A stretch of DNA of 7,515 bases from DASZZX01 sp036260415. Lineage in GTDB: Bacteria; Actinomycetota; Nitriliruptoria; Nitriliruptorales; JAHWKO01. The position numbers and the translations under genes were made by a program. Below, piece by piece: positions 1-6,489 of this stretch. How positions within the stretch are numbered: the first letter of the stretch is position 1; every line of letters begins with the position of its first letter. Where the stretch lies: contig DASZZX010000028.1 of the NCBI GenBank assembly GCA_036260415.1, positions 1 to 7,515 on the forward strand, written 5' to 3'. Below the pieces are notes generated by a model. It did not search any database. It was not told the DNA's origin and saw nothing but the letters and a program-made list of their open reading frames with translations.

Positions 1-148
1 GTCGCGACCCACGTCACCCGGCGAACCGGCGGGACGCCGCCACGCGGCAGGGTCAGGTACGCGTCCGACTGTCAGGCCCCGAGATTCGCGATCCGTGGGC
101 GTGCGCGGCGGCGGTCCGGTACCGTCACGCCTTCGCGCCGAGCGACCC

Positions 149-154
149 GGAGAG
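149..154 (+). promoter_or_regulatory. Ribosome binding site deciding the start of the CWB2 protein
   Basis: GGAGAG lies six bases before GTG 161. The alternative in-frame GTG at 95 has no purine-rich site at a suitable distance, and it would put charged residues in front of the signal peptide. No convincing -35/-10 pair was seen upstream; TACCGT at 120-125 is the nearest -10-like hexamer and has no -35 partner. Confidence 0.65.
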
Positions 155-160
155 CTGTTG

Positions 161-2128
161 GTGTCCCCCGCGCGCCCACTGCCGACAGCGCTGGCCGCGG
201 CGCTGCTCGCCGCCGCGGTCCTGGTGCTGCCGTCGCCACGGTCGGCGTCCGCGGAACACCTACTGGGGGCGCACGTGTCCATCCTGGACGCTGCCGGCCC
301 CGAGGGCGACAGCGGCGACGACGCCACGCTGGCGTTCACCGTCGAGGCTGGCGCGCCCCTGCACACGGGGTTCACCGTGCAGTACTCCACCGTCGACGGC
401 ACGGCCACGGCCGCCGACGACTACGTCGCGGTCGCCGACGGCGAGCTGACCTTCAGCCCCGCGCAGTCGTCAGCCACCCTCGAGATCAGCCTGGTGGGCG
501 ACGCGGACGTGGAGGACTTCGAGACCTTCCAGGTGCGGCTGACGAGCAGCAGCTCGAACGTTCAGATGACCCGGGACACCGCGACCGGCACCATCCGCAA
601 CGACGACCCGCCCGACCTGGCCATCAGTGACGGCTCCGCGGTCGAGGGTGATGCCAGCGTCGTGTTGTTCGCCACGCTCACCGAGCCCATGGCCACACCG
701 GTGACGGTCGACTACGAGACCGTCGACGGCACCGCCCGGGCCGGCAGCGACTACACCGCCGCGAACGGGACCCTCGAGATCCCCGTCGGCGGCCGCTCGG
801 GTGAGATCCGCGTCGACGTGCTCGACGACGACATGCCCGAGGGCAACGAGATGTTCCGGGTCGTGCTCAGCAACGTGCAGAACGCCGTTCTGGTCGACGC
901 CCAGGCGGAGGTGCTCTTCGTCGACGACGACATGCGCGCCAACGCCGGCCCCGACGAGACCGCTGACACGGAGGAGCTGGTCGCCTTCACCGGGGCCGCG
1001 ACCGGAGGACAGGGCACCCACAGGTACACGTGGGACTTCGGCGACGGCTCCGCCGACGCGACCGGCAAGGAAGTGCTGCACGGCTACGCGCGGGCGGGCC
1101 GGTACACGGTCACGCTCACCGTCACGGACGGCGCCGGTCACCGCGCCACCGACACCGCCTCGGTCACGGTCACCGACACGTCGGCCGTGCGGCGGTCGTC
1201 GGGCCCCACCCGAATCGAGACGGCGCTGGACGTCTCGCGCGACCACTGGACCAGCTCCCTCGACGTGGTGCTCGCGTACGCCCACAACTTCCCGGACGCG
1301 CTCGCCGCCGGCGGCTTCGCCGCGGGCCTCGACGCGCCGCTGCTGCTCTCGGAGCGGGAGCACCTCCGTGACGACGTCCGCGCCGAGCTGCAGCGGCTCG
1401 GCGCAGAGAAGGTGTGGATCCTCGGCGGCGGTGCGGTGATCTCCGGCGACGTCGAGCAGCAGCTGCGCGTGCTCGGTTACCGGGTCGAGCGCATCGCCGG
1501 GGACGACCGGTTCGCGACGGCAGGGCAGATCGCGTTGCGTGCCGGCGCCGTGCGGACCCGCGAGGTCGTCGTCGCTCTCGGCGCTCACGACGACGAGAAC
1601 CGCGCCTGGCCCGACGCCCTGTCGGCCGGGTCCTTCGCCGCGCTCGCCGAGCCTCCCCCCACCCTGCTGACGCTGCCGACCGTGCTGCCCGTCCCGACCG
1701 AGCAGGCGCTCGCCGAGCTCGGTACCTCCAAGGTCTGGCTGCTCGGTGGCACCGCCGCCGTCGCGCCGTCCGTGGAGGAGCGGCTGCGCGCACTCGGCTA
1801 TCAGGTCGAGCGCATCGCCGGACAGCACCGCTTCGACACGTCCGCCAAGGTGGCCGCCGCGGTCCTGGCCCGGCGACCCGCCGGCCAGGCGCACCCGGTG
1901 TTCGCCACCGGCGAGCAGTACCCGGACGGGCTCACCGGAGGCGGTCTGGCGGGTCAGGTCGGCGGCCCCGTCGTGCTGGTGCCCGCGGCGGGTCTCGACC
2001 CGGTCCCGTCGGTGAGGGAGCTGGTCACCGCCAACGCCGACCGGTTCGACACCGCGACGGTGGTGGGGGGTACCCAGGCGGTGTCGGAGGCGACGCGCCA
2101 GCAGCTCGAGGCCGCGATGAAGGCCTGA
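161..2128 (+). CDS. Secreted cell-wall-binding protein: two Calx-beta, PKD, three CWB2 repeats
   Basis: Predicted exported surface protein of 655 residues. The N-terminus is a classic Sec signal peptide: hydrophobic stretch at about residues 10-24, then an A-S-A cleavage site before E32. Two Calx-beta domains follow (about 36-147 and 148-258), each with the D-G-T-A-x-A-x-x-D-Y motif and an acidic Ca-binding end (NDD, VDDD). A PKD domain occupies about 260-340 (YTWDFGDGS, then AGRYTVTLTVTD). Three CWB2 (PF04122-type) repeats fill about 350-655, with the hallmark FPDALAAG / WPDALSAG / YPDGLTGG and 'LGGxxAVxxxVExxL' segments. Three CWB2 copies are the usual number, and they are known in other bacteria to bind anionic wall glycans non-covalently; Calx-beta and PKD are adhesive or structural folds. 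An in-frame GTG at 95 would add 22 residues. I prefer GTG 161 because GGAGAG lies six bases before it and the signal peptide then begins properly. No enzyme domain is visible, so the role is probably surface display or adhesion. The gene is followed by a hairpin terminator and looks monocistronic. Confidence 0.9.
   Translation: MSPARPLPTALAAALLAAAVLVLPSPRSASAEHLLGAHVSILDAAGPEGDSGDDATLAFTVEAGAPLHTGFTVQYSTVDGTATAADDYVAVADGELTFSPAQSSATLEISLVGDADVEDFETFQVRLTSSSSNVQMTRDTATGTIRNDDPPDLAISDGSAVEGDASVVLFATLTEPMATPVTVDYETVDGTARAGSDYTAANGTLEIPVGGRSGEIRVDVLDDDMPEGNEMFRVVLSNVQNAVLVDAQAEVLFVDDDMRANAGPDETADTEELVAFTGAATGGQGTHRYTWDFGDGSADATGKEVLHGYARAGRYTVTLTVTDGAGHRATDTASVTVTDTSAVRRSSGPTRIETALDVSRDHWTSSLDVVLAYAHNFPDALAAGGFAAGLDAPLLLSEREHLRDDVRAELQRLGAEKVWILGGGAVISGDVEQQLRVLGYRVERIAGDDRFATAGQIALRAGAVRTREVVVALGAHDDENRAWPDALSAGSFAALAEPPPTLLTLPTVLPVPTEQALAELGTSKVWLLGGTAAVAPSVEERLRALGYQVERIAGQHRFDTSAKVAAAVLARRPAGQAHPVFATGEQYPDGLTGGGLAGQVGGPVVLVPAAGLDPVPSVRELVTANADRFDTATVVGGTQAVSEATRQQLEAAMKA
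1204..2121 (+). repeat. Three tandem CWB2 repeats within the surface protein
   Basis: The C-terminal half of the surface protein is built from three divergent copies of about 100 residues each. Copies 1 and 2 are similar enough that an identical 18-base stretch (GGTCGAGCGCATCGCCGG, encoding part of VERIAG) occurs at 1483-1500 and again at 1804-1821. That gives a period of 321 bases, or 107 codons. Copy 3 is more diverged (FATGEQYPDGLTGGGLAG ... VVGGTQAVS). The pattern is that of intragenic domain duplication, which is standard for CWB2 proteins. Confidence 0.8.
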
Positions 2129-2135
2129 CCGGCCG

Positions 2136-2171
2136 CCCGCGGCGGTGGGCGAGGCATCGGTCCGCCGCGGG
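2136..2171 (+). terminator. Perfect 10-bp GC hairpin after the CWB2 gene
   Basis: CCCGCGGCGG at 2136-2145 is an exact inverted repeat of CCGCCGCGGG at 2162-2171, enclosing a 16-base loop. It begins seven bases after the TGA of the surface protein gene. There is no T-tract, which is common for hairpin terminators in high-GC actinobacteria. It ends 23 bases before the -10 box of the exporter gene, so it would insulate the two transcripts. A protein-binding operator for the downstream promoter is a less likely alternative. Confidence 0.65.
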
Positions 2172-2194
2172 AGAGGTTGGCCTCGACCCCCACC

Positions 2195-2200
2195 TATACT
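2195..2200 (+). promoter_or_regulatory. -10 promoter element for a leaderless exporter transcript
   Basis: TATACT matches the sigma-70-type -10 consensus at five of six positions and stands out sharply in this GC-rich sequence. Its last base is seven bases before GTG 2208, so transcription would be expected to start at or within a base or so of the start codon. No good -35 hexamer is present at 16-18 bases spacing (the region reads GAGAGGTT), and there is no Shine-Dalgarno sequence between the box and the GTG. Leaderless mRNAs starting at GTG or ATG are well established in actinobacteria. Confidence 0.6.
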
Positions 2201-2207
2201 CCGCCGC

Positions 2208-3065
2208 GTGCGCGCCTCCCTCGACGAGAAGCTGCGAGACCTCTGGCGCGCTCGTGAGCTGCTGCGCCAACTCGTCGCCAAGGAGCTCAAGGTCCGTTAC
2301 AAGCACTCGGCGCTGGGCTTCCTGTGGTCGCTGATCACCCCGATCCTGATGACCGTGGTGTTCACGGTGGTCTTCGGCTTCCTCATCAAGATCCAGGTCG
2401 TGGACTTCGCGGCATTCTTCGTGGCGGGCTACCTTGTGTGGTCGTTCTTCCAGAACTCGGTCCAGAGCTCCGTGCAGGCGATCACCGGCAACGGAGCCCT
2501 GATCCGCAAGGTGTACTTCCCGCGCGAGGTGCTGCCGCTGTCCAACGTGCTGGCCCAGGCGGTGCACTTCCTGCTGGCGCTGGCGGCGATCAGCCCGTAC
2601 CTGCTGTGGACGCGTGGCCGGGGCGTGCTGGCCCACCTGCCCGCCGTGGTGCTCGGCATCCTGCTGATCGCGGTGTTCGCGGGCGGCCTCGCGATGATCT
2701 TCGCGGCGGCGAACGTGTCCTTCCGGGACCTGCAGGAGCTGGTGGTCGTCATCTTCCTCGTCTGGTTCTACCTCACGCCGATCATCTACCCGCTCCAGCT
2801 GGTCACCAACGAGGTGCAGCGCAGTGCAGTGGCCCGGGCCGCCTACCAGGTCATCCGCGCCAACCCGATGACGTGGTTCGTGGAGCTGTTCCGCTACCCG
2901 CTGTACGGGATCGTGCAGACCATGGGCGACGAGGCGCGGTCGACACCGCCGGCGTGGCCGGGCCCGGAGCTGCTGGTGGGCGCCACGGCGGTCGCGCTGG
3001 TCACGTTCGCGGTCGGGTACCTGGTGTTCCAGCGCAACGCGGTTACGTTCGCCAAGGAGGTCTGA
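2208..3065 (+). CDS. wzm: ABC-2 type polysaccharide exporter permease (Wzm-like)
   Basis: Membrane subunit of a two-gene ABC exporter that moves a lipid-linked glycan from the cytoplasmic to the outer face of the membrane. The protein has 285 residues, the normal size for Wzm/TagG/RfbA-type permeases. The N-terminal amphipathic helix carries the family signature LLRQLVAKELKVRYKHSALGFLWSLITPILM (about 18-48). Hydrophobic segments lie at about 39-60, 67-85, 112-134, 145-168, 178-196 and 258-277. The cytoplasmic coupling motif NVSFRDLQ (169-176) and the following LTPIIYP (189-195) are typical. Start choice: an in-frame GTG at 2145 would overlap the hairpin after the previous gene and give an arginine/proline-rich non-conserved leader. 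GTG 2208 begins just where family similarity begins and sits seven bases after a TATACT -10 box. The ATPase gene follows after 34 bases. The wzm symbol is by family; which glycan is exported cannot be read from the sequence. Confidence 0.92.
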   Translation: MRASLDEKLRDLWRARELLRQLVAKELKVRYKHSALGFLWSLITPILMTVVFTVVFGFLIKIQVVDFAAFFVAGYLVWSFFQNSVQSSVQAITGNGALIRKVYFPREVLPLSNVLAQAVHFLLALAAISPYLLWTRGRGVLAHLPAVVLGILLIAVFAGGLAMIFAAANVSFRDLQELVVVIFLVWFYLTPIIYPLQLVTNEVQRSAVARAAYQVIRANPMTWFVELFRYPLYGIVQTMGDEARSTPPAWPGPELLVGATAVALVTFAVGYLVFQRNAVTFAKEV

Positions 3066-3099
3066 GTCTGCCGGTCGCGCGCGCCAGGGTGCACCGCTG

Positions 3100-4356
3100 A
3101 TGGTCCTCGACCAGCTGCGCGGGCTGGTGCGTCCCGCGCGGGAGCGGGGCCCCGCGATCGTCGTCGATCAGCTCACGGAGACCTTCCGCCTCTACCACGA
3201 GCGGCCCAGGAGCCTCAAGGAGCGGCTCACCAAACCGCTGCAGCGCGCCCGCTACACCGACTTCAACGCGCTCGAGGACGTGTCGTTCCGGGTCGAGCAC
3301 GGCGAGAGCGTCGGCGTCATCGGCCACAACGGCTCGGGCAAGTCCACCCTGCTGAAGGTGCTGGCCCGCATCCTCCCGGCGGACGACGGGCGGGTGGACA
3401 TCAACGGCCGCGTCGCGTCCCTGCTCGAGCTGGGCGCTGGGTTCCACGGCGACCTCACGGGGCGCGAGAACGTTTACCTCAACGGCGCGATCCTGGGACT
3501 GACCCGTGAGGAGGTCGACGCCCAGTTCGACGCCATCGTGGACTTCGCGGGAGTTCGCGATTTCATCGACCAGCCGGTGCGCAACTACTCCAGCGGCATG
3601 TACGTGCGACTGGGCTTCGCGATCGCGGTGCACGTGGACCCCGACATCCTGCTCGTCGACGAGGTGCTGTCGGTCGGCGACGCATTCTTCCAGGGCAAAT
3701 CGCTCGAGCGGATGGCCGCGTTCCGGGACCGTGGCAGGACCGTGTTCTTCGTGAGCCACGACCTCGACGCGATCGACCACCTGTGCGACCGCGTCCTGGT
3801 CCTCGAGCACGGCAAGCTCGCCTACGACGGCCCCACACGGGAGGGTGTCCAGCTCTACGCGCAGCTGATGGGCACGGTCCGCGACGAGGTGGGACCGGAC
3901 GTGGCCCGGATCGGCAGCGGCGACGTGCGCATCGTGGAGGCGCACCTGCTCGACCGCGACGGGGCGGTCGTGCGCCGCGTCGCACCGTCGACCACGCTCA
4001 CCCTGCAGCTGCGCCTCCGTGCGGAGCGCCCGGTCGACGAGTGCAGCGCCGGTGCGACCTTCGAGACGGGCGACGGGCGACGCCTGTACGAGGTGCACAC
4101 GACCTGGCAGGGACTGGGGATCGGACCGCTCGAGCCGGGCGGGGCAGCCACGGTCGAGATCCGCTTCACCGCCCACCTCCTGGCCGGCCACTACCGCATC
4201 GGTCCCAGCGTCACCGACCCCAGCGGGCGCATCGTCCACGACGTGCTGCCCGAGACGATCGCCTTCGAGGTCGCCCCCGCCCCAGGTGGTTCCGGTCTGG
4301 TGGATCTGGTCGCCGCCACCGCGGTGGTCGAGGGCCCTTCCGCCCGCCGCGGCTAG
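3100..4356 (+). CDS. wzt: ABC exporter ATPase with C-terminal glycan-recognition domain (Wzt-like)
   Basis: ATPase partner of the preceding permease, 418 residues. Nucleotide-binding domain: Walker A GHNGSGKST (75-83), the Wzt/TagH-type segment LLELGAGFHGDLTGREN (108-124), signature YSSGM (163-167), Walker B ILLVDE (183-188) and switch histidine in VSHD (H220). All catalytic residues are present. A second domain, about residues 265-395, resembles the Wzt C-terminal immunoglobulin-like carbohydrate-binding domain (VRIVEAHLLDRDG ... FETGDGRRLYEV ... LLAGHYRIGPSVTD). In O-antigen systems that domain recognises the modified non-reducing end of the finished polymer before export; short Wzt/TagH relatives lack it. 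ATG 3100 is chosen because it is the first good start. AGGG at 3086-3089 is a weak ribosome site ten bases away, and translation may be coupled to the permease. The glycosyltransferase gene begins four bases after the stop. Confidence 0.93.
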   Translation: MVLDQLRGLVRPARERGPAIVVDQLTETFRLYHERPRSLKERLTKPLQRARYTDFNALEDVSFRVEHGESVGVIGHNGSGKSTLLKVLARILPADDGRVDINGRVASLLELGAGFHGDLTGRENVYLNGAILGLTREEVDAQFDAIVDFAGVRDFIDQPVRNYSSGMYVRLGFAIAVHVDPDILLVDEVLSVGDAFFQGKSLERMAAFRDRGRTVFFVSHDLDAIDHLCDRVLVLEHGKLAYDGPTREGVQLYAQLMGTVRDEVGPDVARIGSGDVRIVEAHLLDRDGAVVRRVAPSTTLTLQLRLRAERPVDECSAGATFETGDGRRLYEVHTTWQGLGIGPLEPGGAATVEIRFTAHLLAGHYRIGPSVTDPSGRIVHDVLPETIAFEVAPAPGGSGLVDLVAATAVVEGPSARRG

Positions 4357-4360
4357 CACC

Positions 4361-5431
4361 GTGCGCGTCGTCGCCGTGGTGGTCAACTGGAACGGCGCCG
4401 ACCAGCTTGCCGGCTGCCTCGACGCCCTGCTGGAGCAGGACCACCGCCCGTTGGAGGTCCTCGTGGTGGACAACGCCAGCAGCGACGCGTCACGGCAGGT
4501 GCTGCAGGACTACCTGGCGCGCCAGCACCGCAGCGACCCGCCGCTGCGGGTGCGGTGGAACCGCCGCAACCGGGGCTTCGCCGGGGCGGTGAACGACGCG
4601 CTGGCCATGACCGACGCGGACGCGGTGCTCACCGCTAACTTCGACGTGACGCCCCGCCGCGACTTCGTATCGTGTGCGGTCGCGGCCCTCGCGGCCGACC
4701 CCCGGCGCGGCGCCGTGCAGGGCAAGCTGCTGCGCACCCACCGGACGGCCAGCGGCGAGGCGGTCATCGACACCACCGGCCACGCCGCGTTCCGCACCCG
4801 GCTGTTCCGCAACCGGGGGGAGGGCGAGCTCGACCGCGGGCAGTGGGACCAGCCCGGCGAGGTGTTCGGCGTGTCCGGCGCCCTCGCCCTGTACCGGCGG
4901 GCGATGCTCGACGACGTGGCGGTCGACCTGGGTGATCGGCGCGAGGTGCTGGACGAGGACCTGTTCGCCTTCTTCGAGGACATCGACCTCGACTGGCGCG
5001 CCGCGATGCGCGGCTGGACGGTCTGGTACGAGCCACGGGCCGTCGCCGAGCACGAGCGGGGGGGCGCCGGACCGAGGAGGACCCGACGGGTCGAGCAGCT
5101 CAACTTCCAGAACCGGCTGCTGACCGTCCTCAAGTGCGACAGCCCCATGCGGCTCGCCCGCGACCTACCCGGGTTCTTGCTGACCACCGTGCTCAAGGCC
5201 GCGGAGCTGCTGCTCACCGTGCCGGCCGCGTTCGTCGCCTCGATGACGGCGGTGCGGCTGGTGCCCCGCATCCTGGCCAAGCGCCGACGGGTGCACGCCC
5301 GCGCGACCGTCCCGAGCCAGGCGGTGATCGACCGCTGGTTCCGACCGTTCGGCTACGCGGATTGGGTGCGGACGTGGTGGCGGCGGGTGCGGAGGGTGCC
5401 GGTCGGCGATCCGCCGCGCGCGCAGCGCTGA
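4361..5431 (+). CDS. Family 2 glycosyltransferase (WbbL/GlfT-type)
   Basis: Predicted inverting GT-A glycosyltransferase of 356 residues that adds a sugar from a nucleotide donor to a membrane-linked acceptor on the cytoplasmic face. Visible motifs: N-terminal nucleotide-binding strand VVAVVVNWNG (3-12), VVDNASSD (35-42), NRGFAGAVN (70-78), a metal-site N-F-D (93-95) in the place where this subfamily usually has N-P-D, GVSGALALYRR (170-180), and the catalytic-base region FFEDIDLDWR (204-213). After the catalytic domain a hydrophobic stretch of about residues 268-293 followed by a basic cluster (KRRR) suggests membrane association. The GTG start lies four bases after the ATPase stop with no Shine-Dalgarno sequence, indicating translational coupling. 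Rhamnosyl- and galactofuranosyl-transferases both belong to this group, so donor specificity is undetermined. In mycobacteria a GT2 enzyme (GlfT1) is likewise encoded next to a Wzm/Wzt pair, which is a useful but loose comparison. Confidence 0.9.
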   Translation: MRVVAVVVNWNGADQLAGCLDALLEQDHRPLEVLVVDNASSDASRQVLQDYLARQHRSDPPLRVRWNRRNRGFAGAVNDALAMTDADAVLTANFDVTPRRDFVSCAVAALAADPRRGAVQGKLLRTHRTASGEAVIDTTGHAAFRTRLFRNRGEGELDRGQWDQPGEVFGVSGALALYRRAMLDDVAVDLGDRREVLDEDLFAFFEDIDLDWRAAMRGWTVWYEPRAVAEHERGGAGPRRTRRVEQLNFQNRLLTVLKCDSPMRLARDLPGFLLTTVLKAAELLLTVPAAFVASMTAVRLVPRILAKRRRVHARATVPSQAVIDRWFRPFGYADWVRTWWRRVRRVPVGDPPRAQR

Positions 5432-5493
5432 CCCCGCTCCACGGCCGACCGTCGTCTGCGGTGGCACCGGACGGCGGTCCTGGTCCGCCCCGA

Positions 5494-5510
5494 CCGGCGG
5501 GCGACGCCGG
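5494..5510. terminator. GC hairpin in the convergent gap
   Basis: CCGGCG (5494-5499) and CGCCGG (5505-5510) form a perfect six-pair GC stem with a five-base loop. It lies inside the 87-base gap between two convergent genes, where a bidirectional terminator is expected. It has no T-tract on either strand, and short GC stems arise easily in such DNA, so the call is tentative. A second, weaker stem (GGCGG 5473-5477 with CCGCC 5485-5489) lies next to it. Confidence 0.4.
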
Positions 5511-5518
5511 GACGTGCG

Positions 5519-6358
5519 CTAGCCCCCTGTCGGCGAGGCCGTCACCTCGGGGCCGGTGCCGACGTCCTCGGGACTGGGAGTAGGCGATCCGGTCGGGCCC
5601 GGCGTGGGTGCCTCCTCCCCTCCGAACGACAGCACGTCCTCCGGGTAGCCGGCGATGGAGCTCTCCGGAGCCCGCCCGTGGGTCCCGAAGTGGGCGATCA
5701 GGAACGCGTCGGCCACGGTGCGCTCCCACCCGTCGCAGTCCAGCGCCTGTCCCCAGGCGCGCAGCGCCAGCGGCTTGTCGGACGTGCCGAAGGCCCCCTC
5801 CCATGGGGACACGAGGATGCCGGCGCCGCTGCGCCCGCGGAAACCGGCACGGTTGCGCGCCTCCGCCCAGTCCTCGACCTGACCCCGGACATCCTCCTCC
5901 AACCGTTGCGGGTCGTACCACACGACGACGGAGCTGTGCTCGAGGTTGTGGGTGCTGAACCGCTCATCGAGCGGCTCGCCGGACACACCGACCGGTGCGG
6001 TCACCCCGAAGTGGCGGCCGCTGTGCACCGGCCGCTGGGGGTACAGCTGCTCAGGCGGGGGCGCCGGTTCGCTCAGGTGCGCGATGTCCTCCGGGATGGG
6101 CATCTGGATCGGCTCGCATCCCGCCGTCACGAGCGCCTGCTCGGCGGCGGCGGAGGAGACCTCGATGCCCGTCTCGGCGGCCGGTGCGCGGGTGAACCAC
6201 AGCATGGCGCCGATCCCGGCGACGACCGCCACCGTGAGCGCGGCACTGACCGCACGCTTGCGACGGGCCTGACGGGCCGCGGCGGCCTCCTTCTCCCTGC
6301 GCTCACGGCGCGCCTGCTCGCGCCGTTCACGCTTCGGGAGCCGCTCCTGGTCGGCCAC
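5519..6358 (-). CDS. Single-pass membrane protein with DUF3105 domain
   Basis: 279-residue protein of unknown function. Residues 1-35 are strongly basic and charged (repeated RRE/RRKR), followed by one transmembrane helix at about 36-56, so the rest is predicted to lie outside the membrane. The extracytoplasmic domain matches DUF3105 in its two histidine motifs, HSGRHFG (112-118) and HNLEHSSVVVWYDP (137-150). Family members usually have HSLEHG in the second motif; the histidines and glutamate could bind metal, but this is not established. C81 and C208 are the only cysteines and could form a disulphide. The tail, from about 248, is rich in Pro, Thr, Ser and Gly and looks like a flexible extracellular linker. 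Start chosen at GTG 6358, because GAGGAG lies five bases upstream. Further upstream in-frame codons would place non-family sequence before the charged region. The gene is single, convergent with the glycosyltransferase gene and divergent from the decayed permease. Confidence 0.85.
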   Translation of the reverse strand: MADQERLPKRERREQARRERREKEAAAARQARRKRAVSAALTVAVVAGIGAMLWFTRAPAAETGIEVSSAAAEQALVTAGCEPIQMPIPEDIAHLSEPAPPPEQLYPQRPVHSGRHFGVTAPVGVSGEPLDERFSTHNLEHSSVVVWYDPQRLEEDVRGQVEDWAEARNRAGFRGRSGAGILVSPWEGAFGTSDKPLALRAWGQALDCDGWERTVADAFLIAHFGTHGRAPESSIAGYPEDVLSFGGEEAPTPGPTGSPTPSPEDVGTGPEVTASPTGG

Positions 6359-6363
6359 GTTCG

Positions 6364-6369
6364 CTCCTC
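6364..6369 (-). promoter_or_regulatory. Ribosome binding site of the DUF3105 gene
   Basis: Read on the minus strand this is GAGGAG, five bases before GTG 6358. It is one of the clearest Shine-Dalgarno sequences in the window and fixes the start, against longer in-frame extensions up to 6457. Confidence 0.7.
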
Positions 6370-6387
6370 GCCGCTGGATGCGCACGC

Positions 6388-6393
6388 AGAGTA
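6388..6393 (-). promoter_or_regulatory. Possible -10 box of the DUF3105 gene
   Basis: On the minus strand this reads TACTCT, matching the TAnnnT core of the -10 consensus. It would start transcription about 20-25 bases before GTG 6358, leaving just enough leader for the GAGGAG ribosome site. No -35 hexamer is evident at the normal distance, so this is tentative. Confidence 0.35.
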
Positions 6394-6449
6394 GCGACCA
6401 GGTCGCACCGCTCCGGTGACCCGGCTTGCGGCCCGGATGCGCGATGCCC

Positions 6450-6458
6450 TGGTACAAG
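6450..6458 (+). promoter_or_regulatory. Possible extended -10 of the purine permease pseudogene
   Basis: TGGTACAAG resembles an extended -10 (TGn followed by a hexamer with four of six consensus bases). A TTGCGG at 6426-6431 is the only -35-like sequence, but its 21-base spacing is long. It lies in the 131-base divergent gap, upstream of a clear ribosome site. Weak evidence. Confidence 0.25.
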
Positions 6459-6473
6459 CCAGACGATTGCGAC

Positions 6474-6478
6474 GGAGG
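6474..6478 (+). promoter_or_regulatory. Ribosome binding site of the permease pseudogene
   Basis: GGAGG, continuing as GGAGGAAG, lies 11 bases before GTG 6490. It supports that codon as the ancestral start and shows that the translation signals have survived although the coding region is broken. Confidence 0.6.
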
Positions 6479-6489
6479 AAGAGCCGCGC

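Noticed and set aside
27..39. Small hairpin CGGCG-GGA-CGCCG near the window start
   Set aside because: Five pairs and a three-base loop in very GC-rich DNA are expected by chance. It might end an upstream gene, but none is visible in the window.
2145..2207. Upstream GTG start for the exporter permease, adding 21 residues
   Set aside because: The extra residues are Arg/Pro-rich, overlap the terminator hairpin and are unlike the family N-terminus; the -10 box at 2195 lies within this stretch.
470..2290. A 606-codon minus-strand open frame across the CWB2 protein gene
   Set aside because: It is a mirror of strong GC bias in the plus-strand gene. Its translation is low-complexity Gly/Arg/Val-rich with no motifs, while the plus strand encodes recognisable domains throughout.
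4019..4360. Long N-terminal extension of the glycosyltransferase frame
   Set aside because: It overlaps the ATPase gene out of frame and is low-complexity Ser/Pro/Arg; the glycosyltransferase fold begins exactly at GTG 4361.
3043..4473. A 476-codon minus-strand open frame opposite the ATPase gene
   Set aside because: The plus strand carries all ABC ATPase motifs. The antisense translation has no recognisable domain and simply reflects codon bias.
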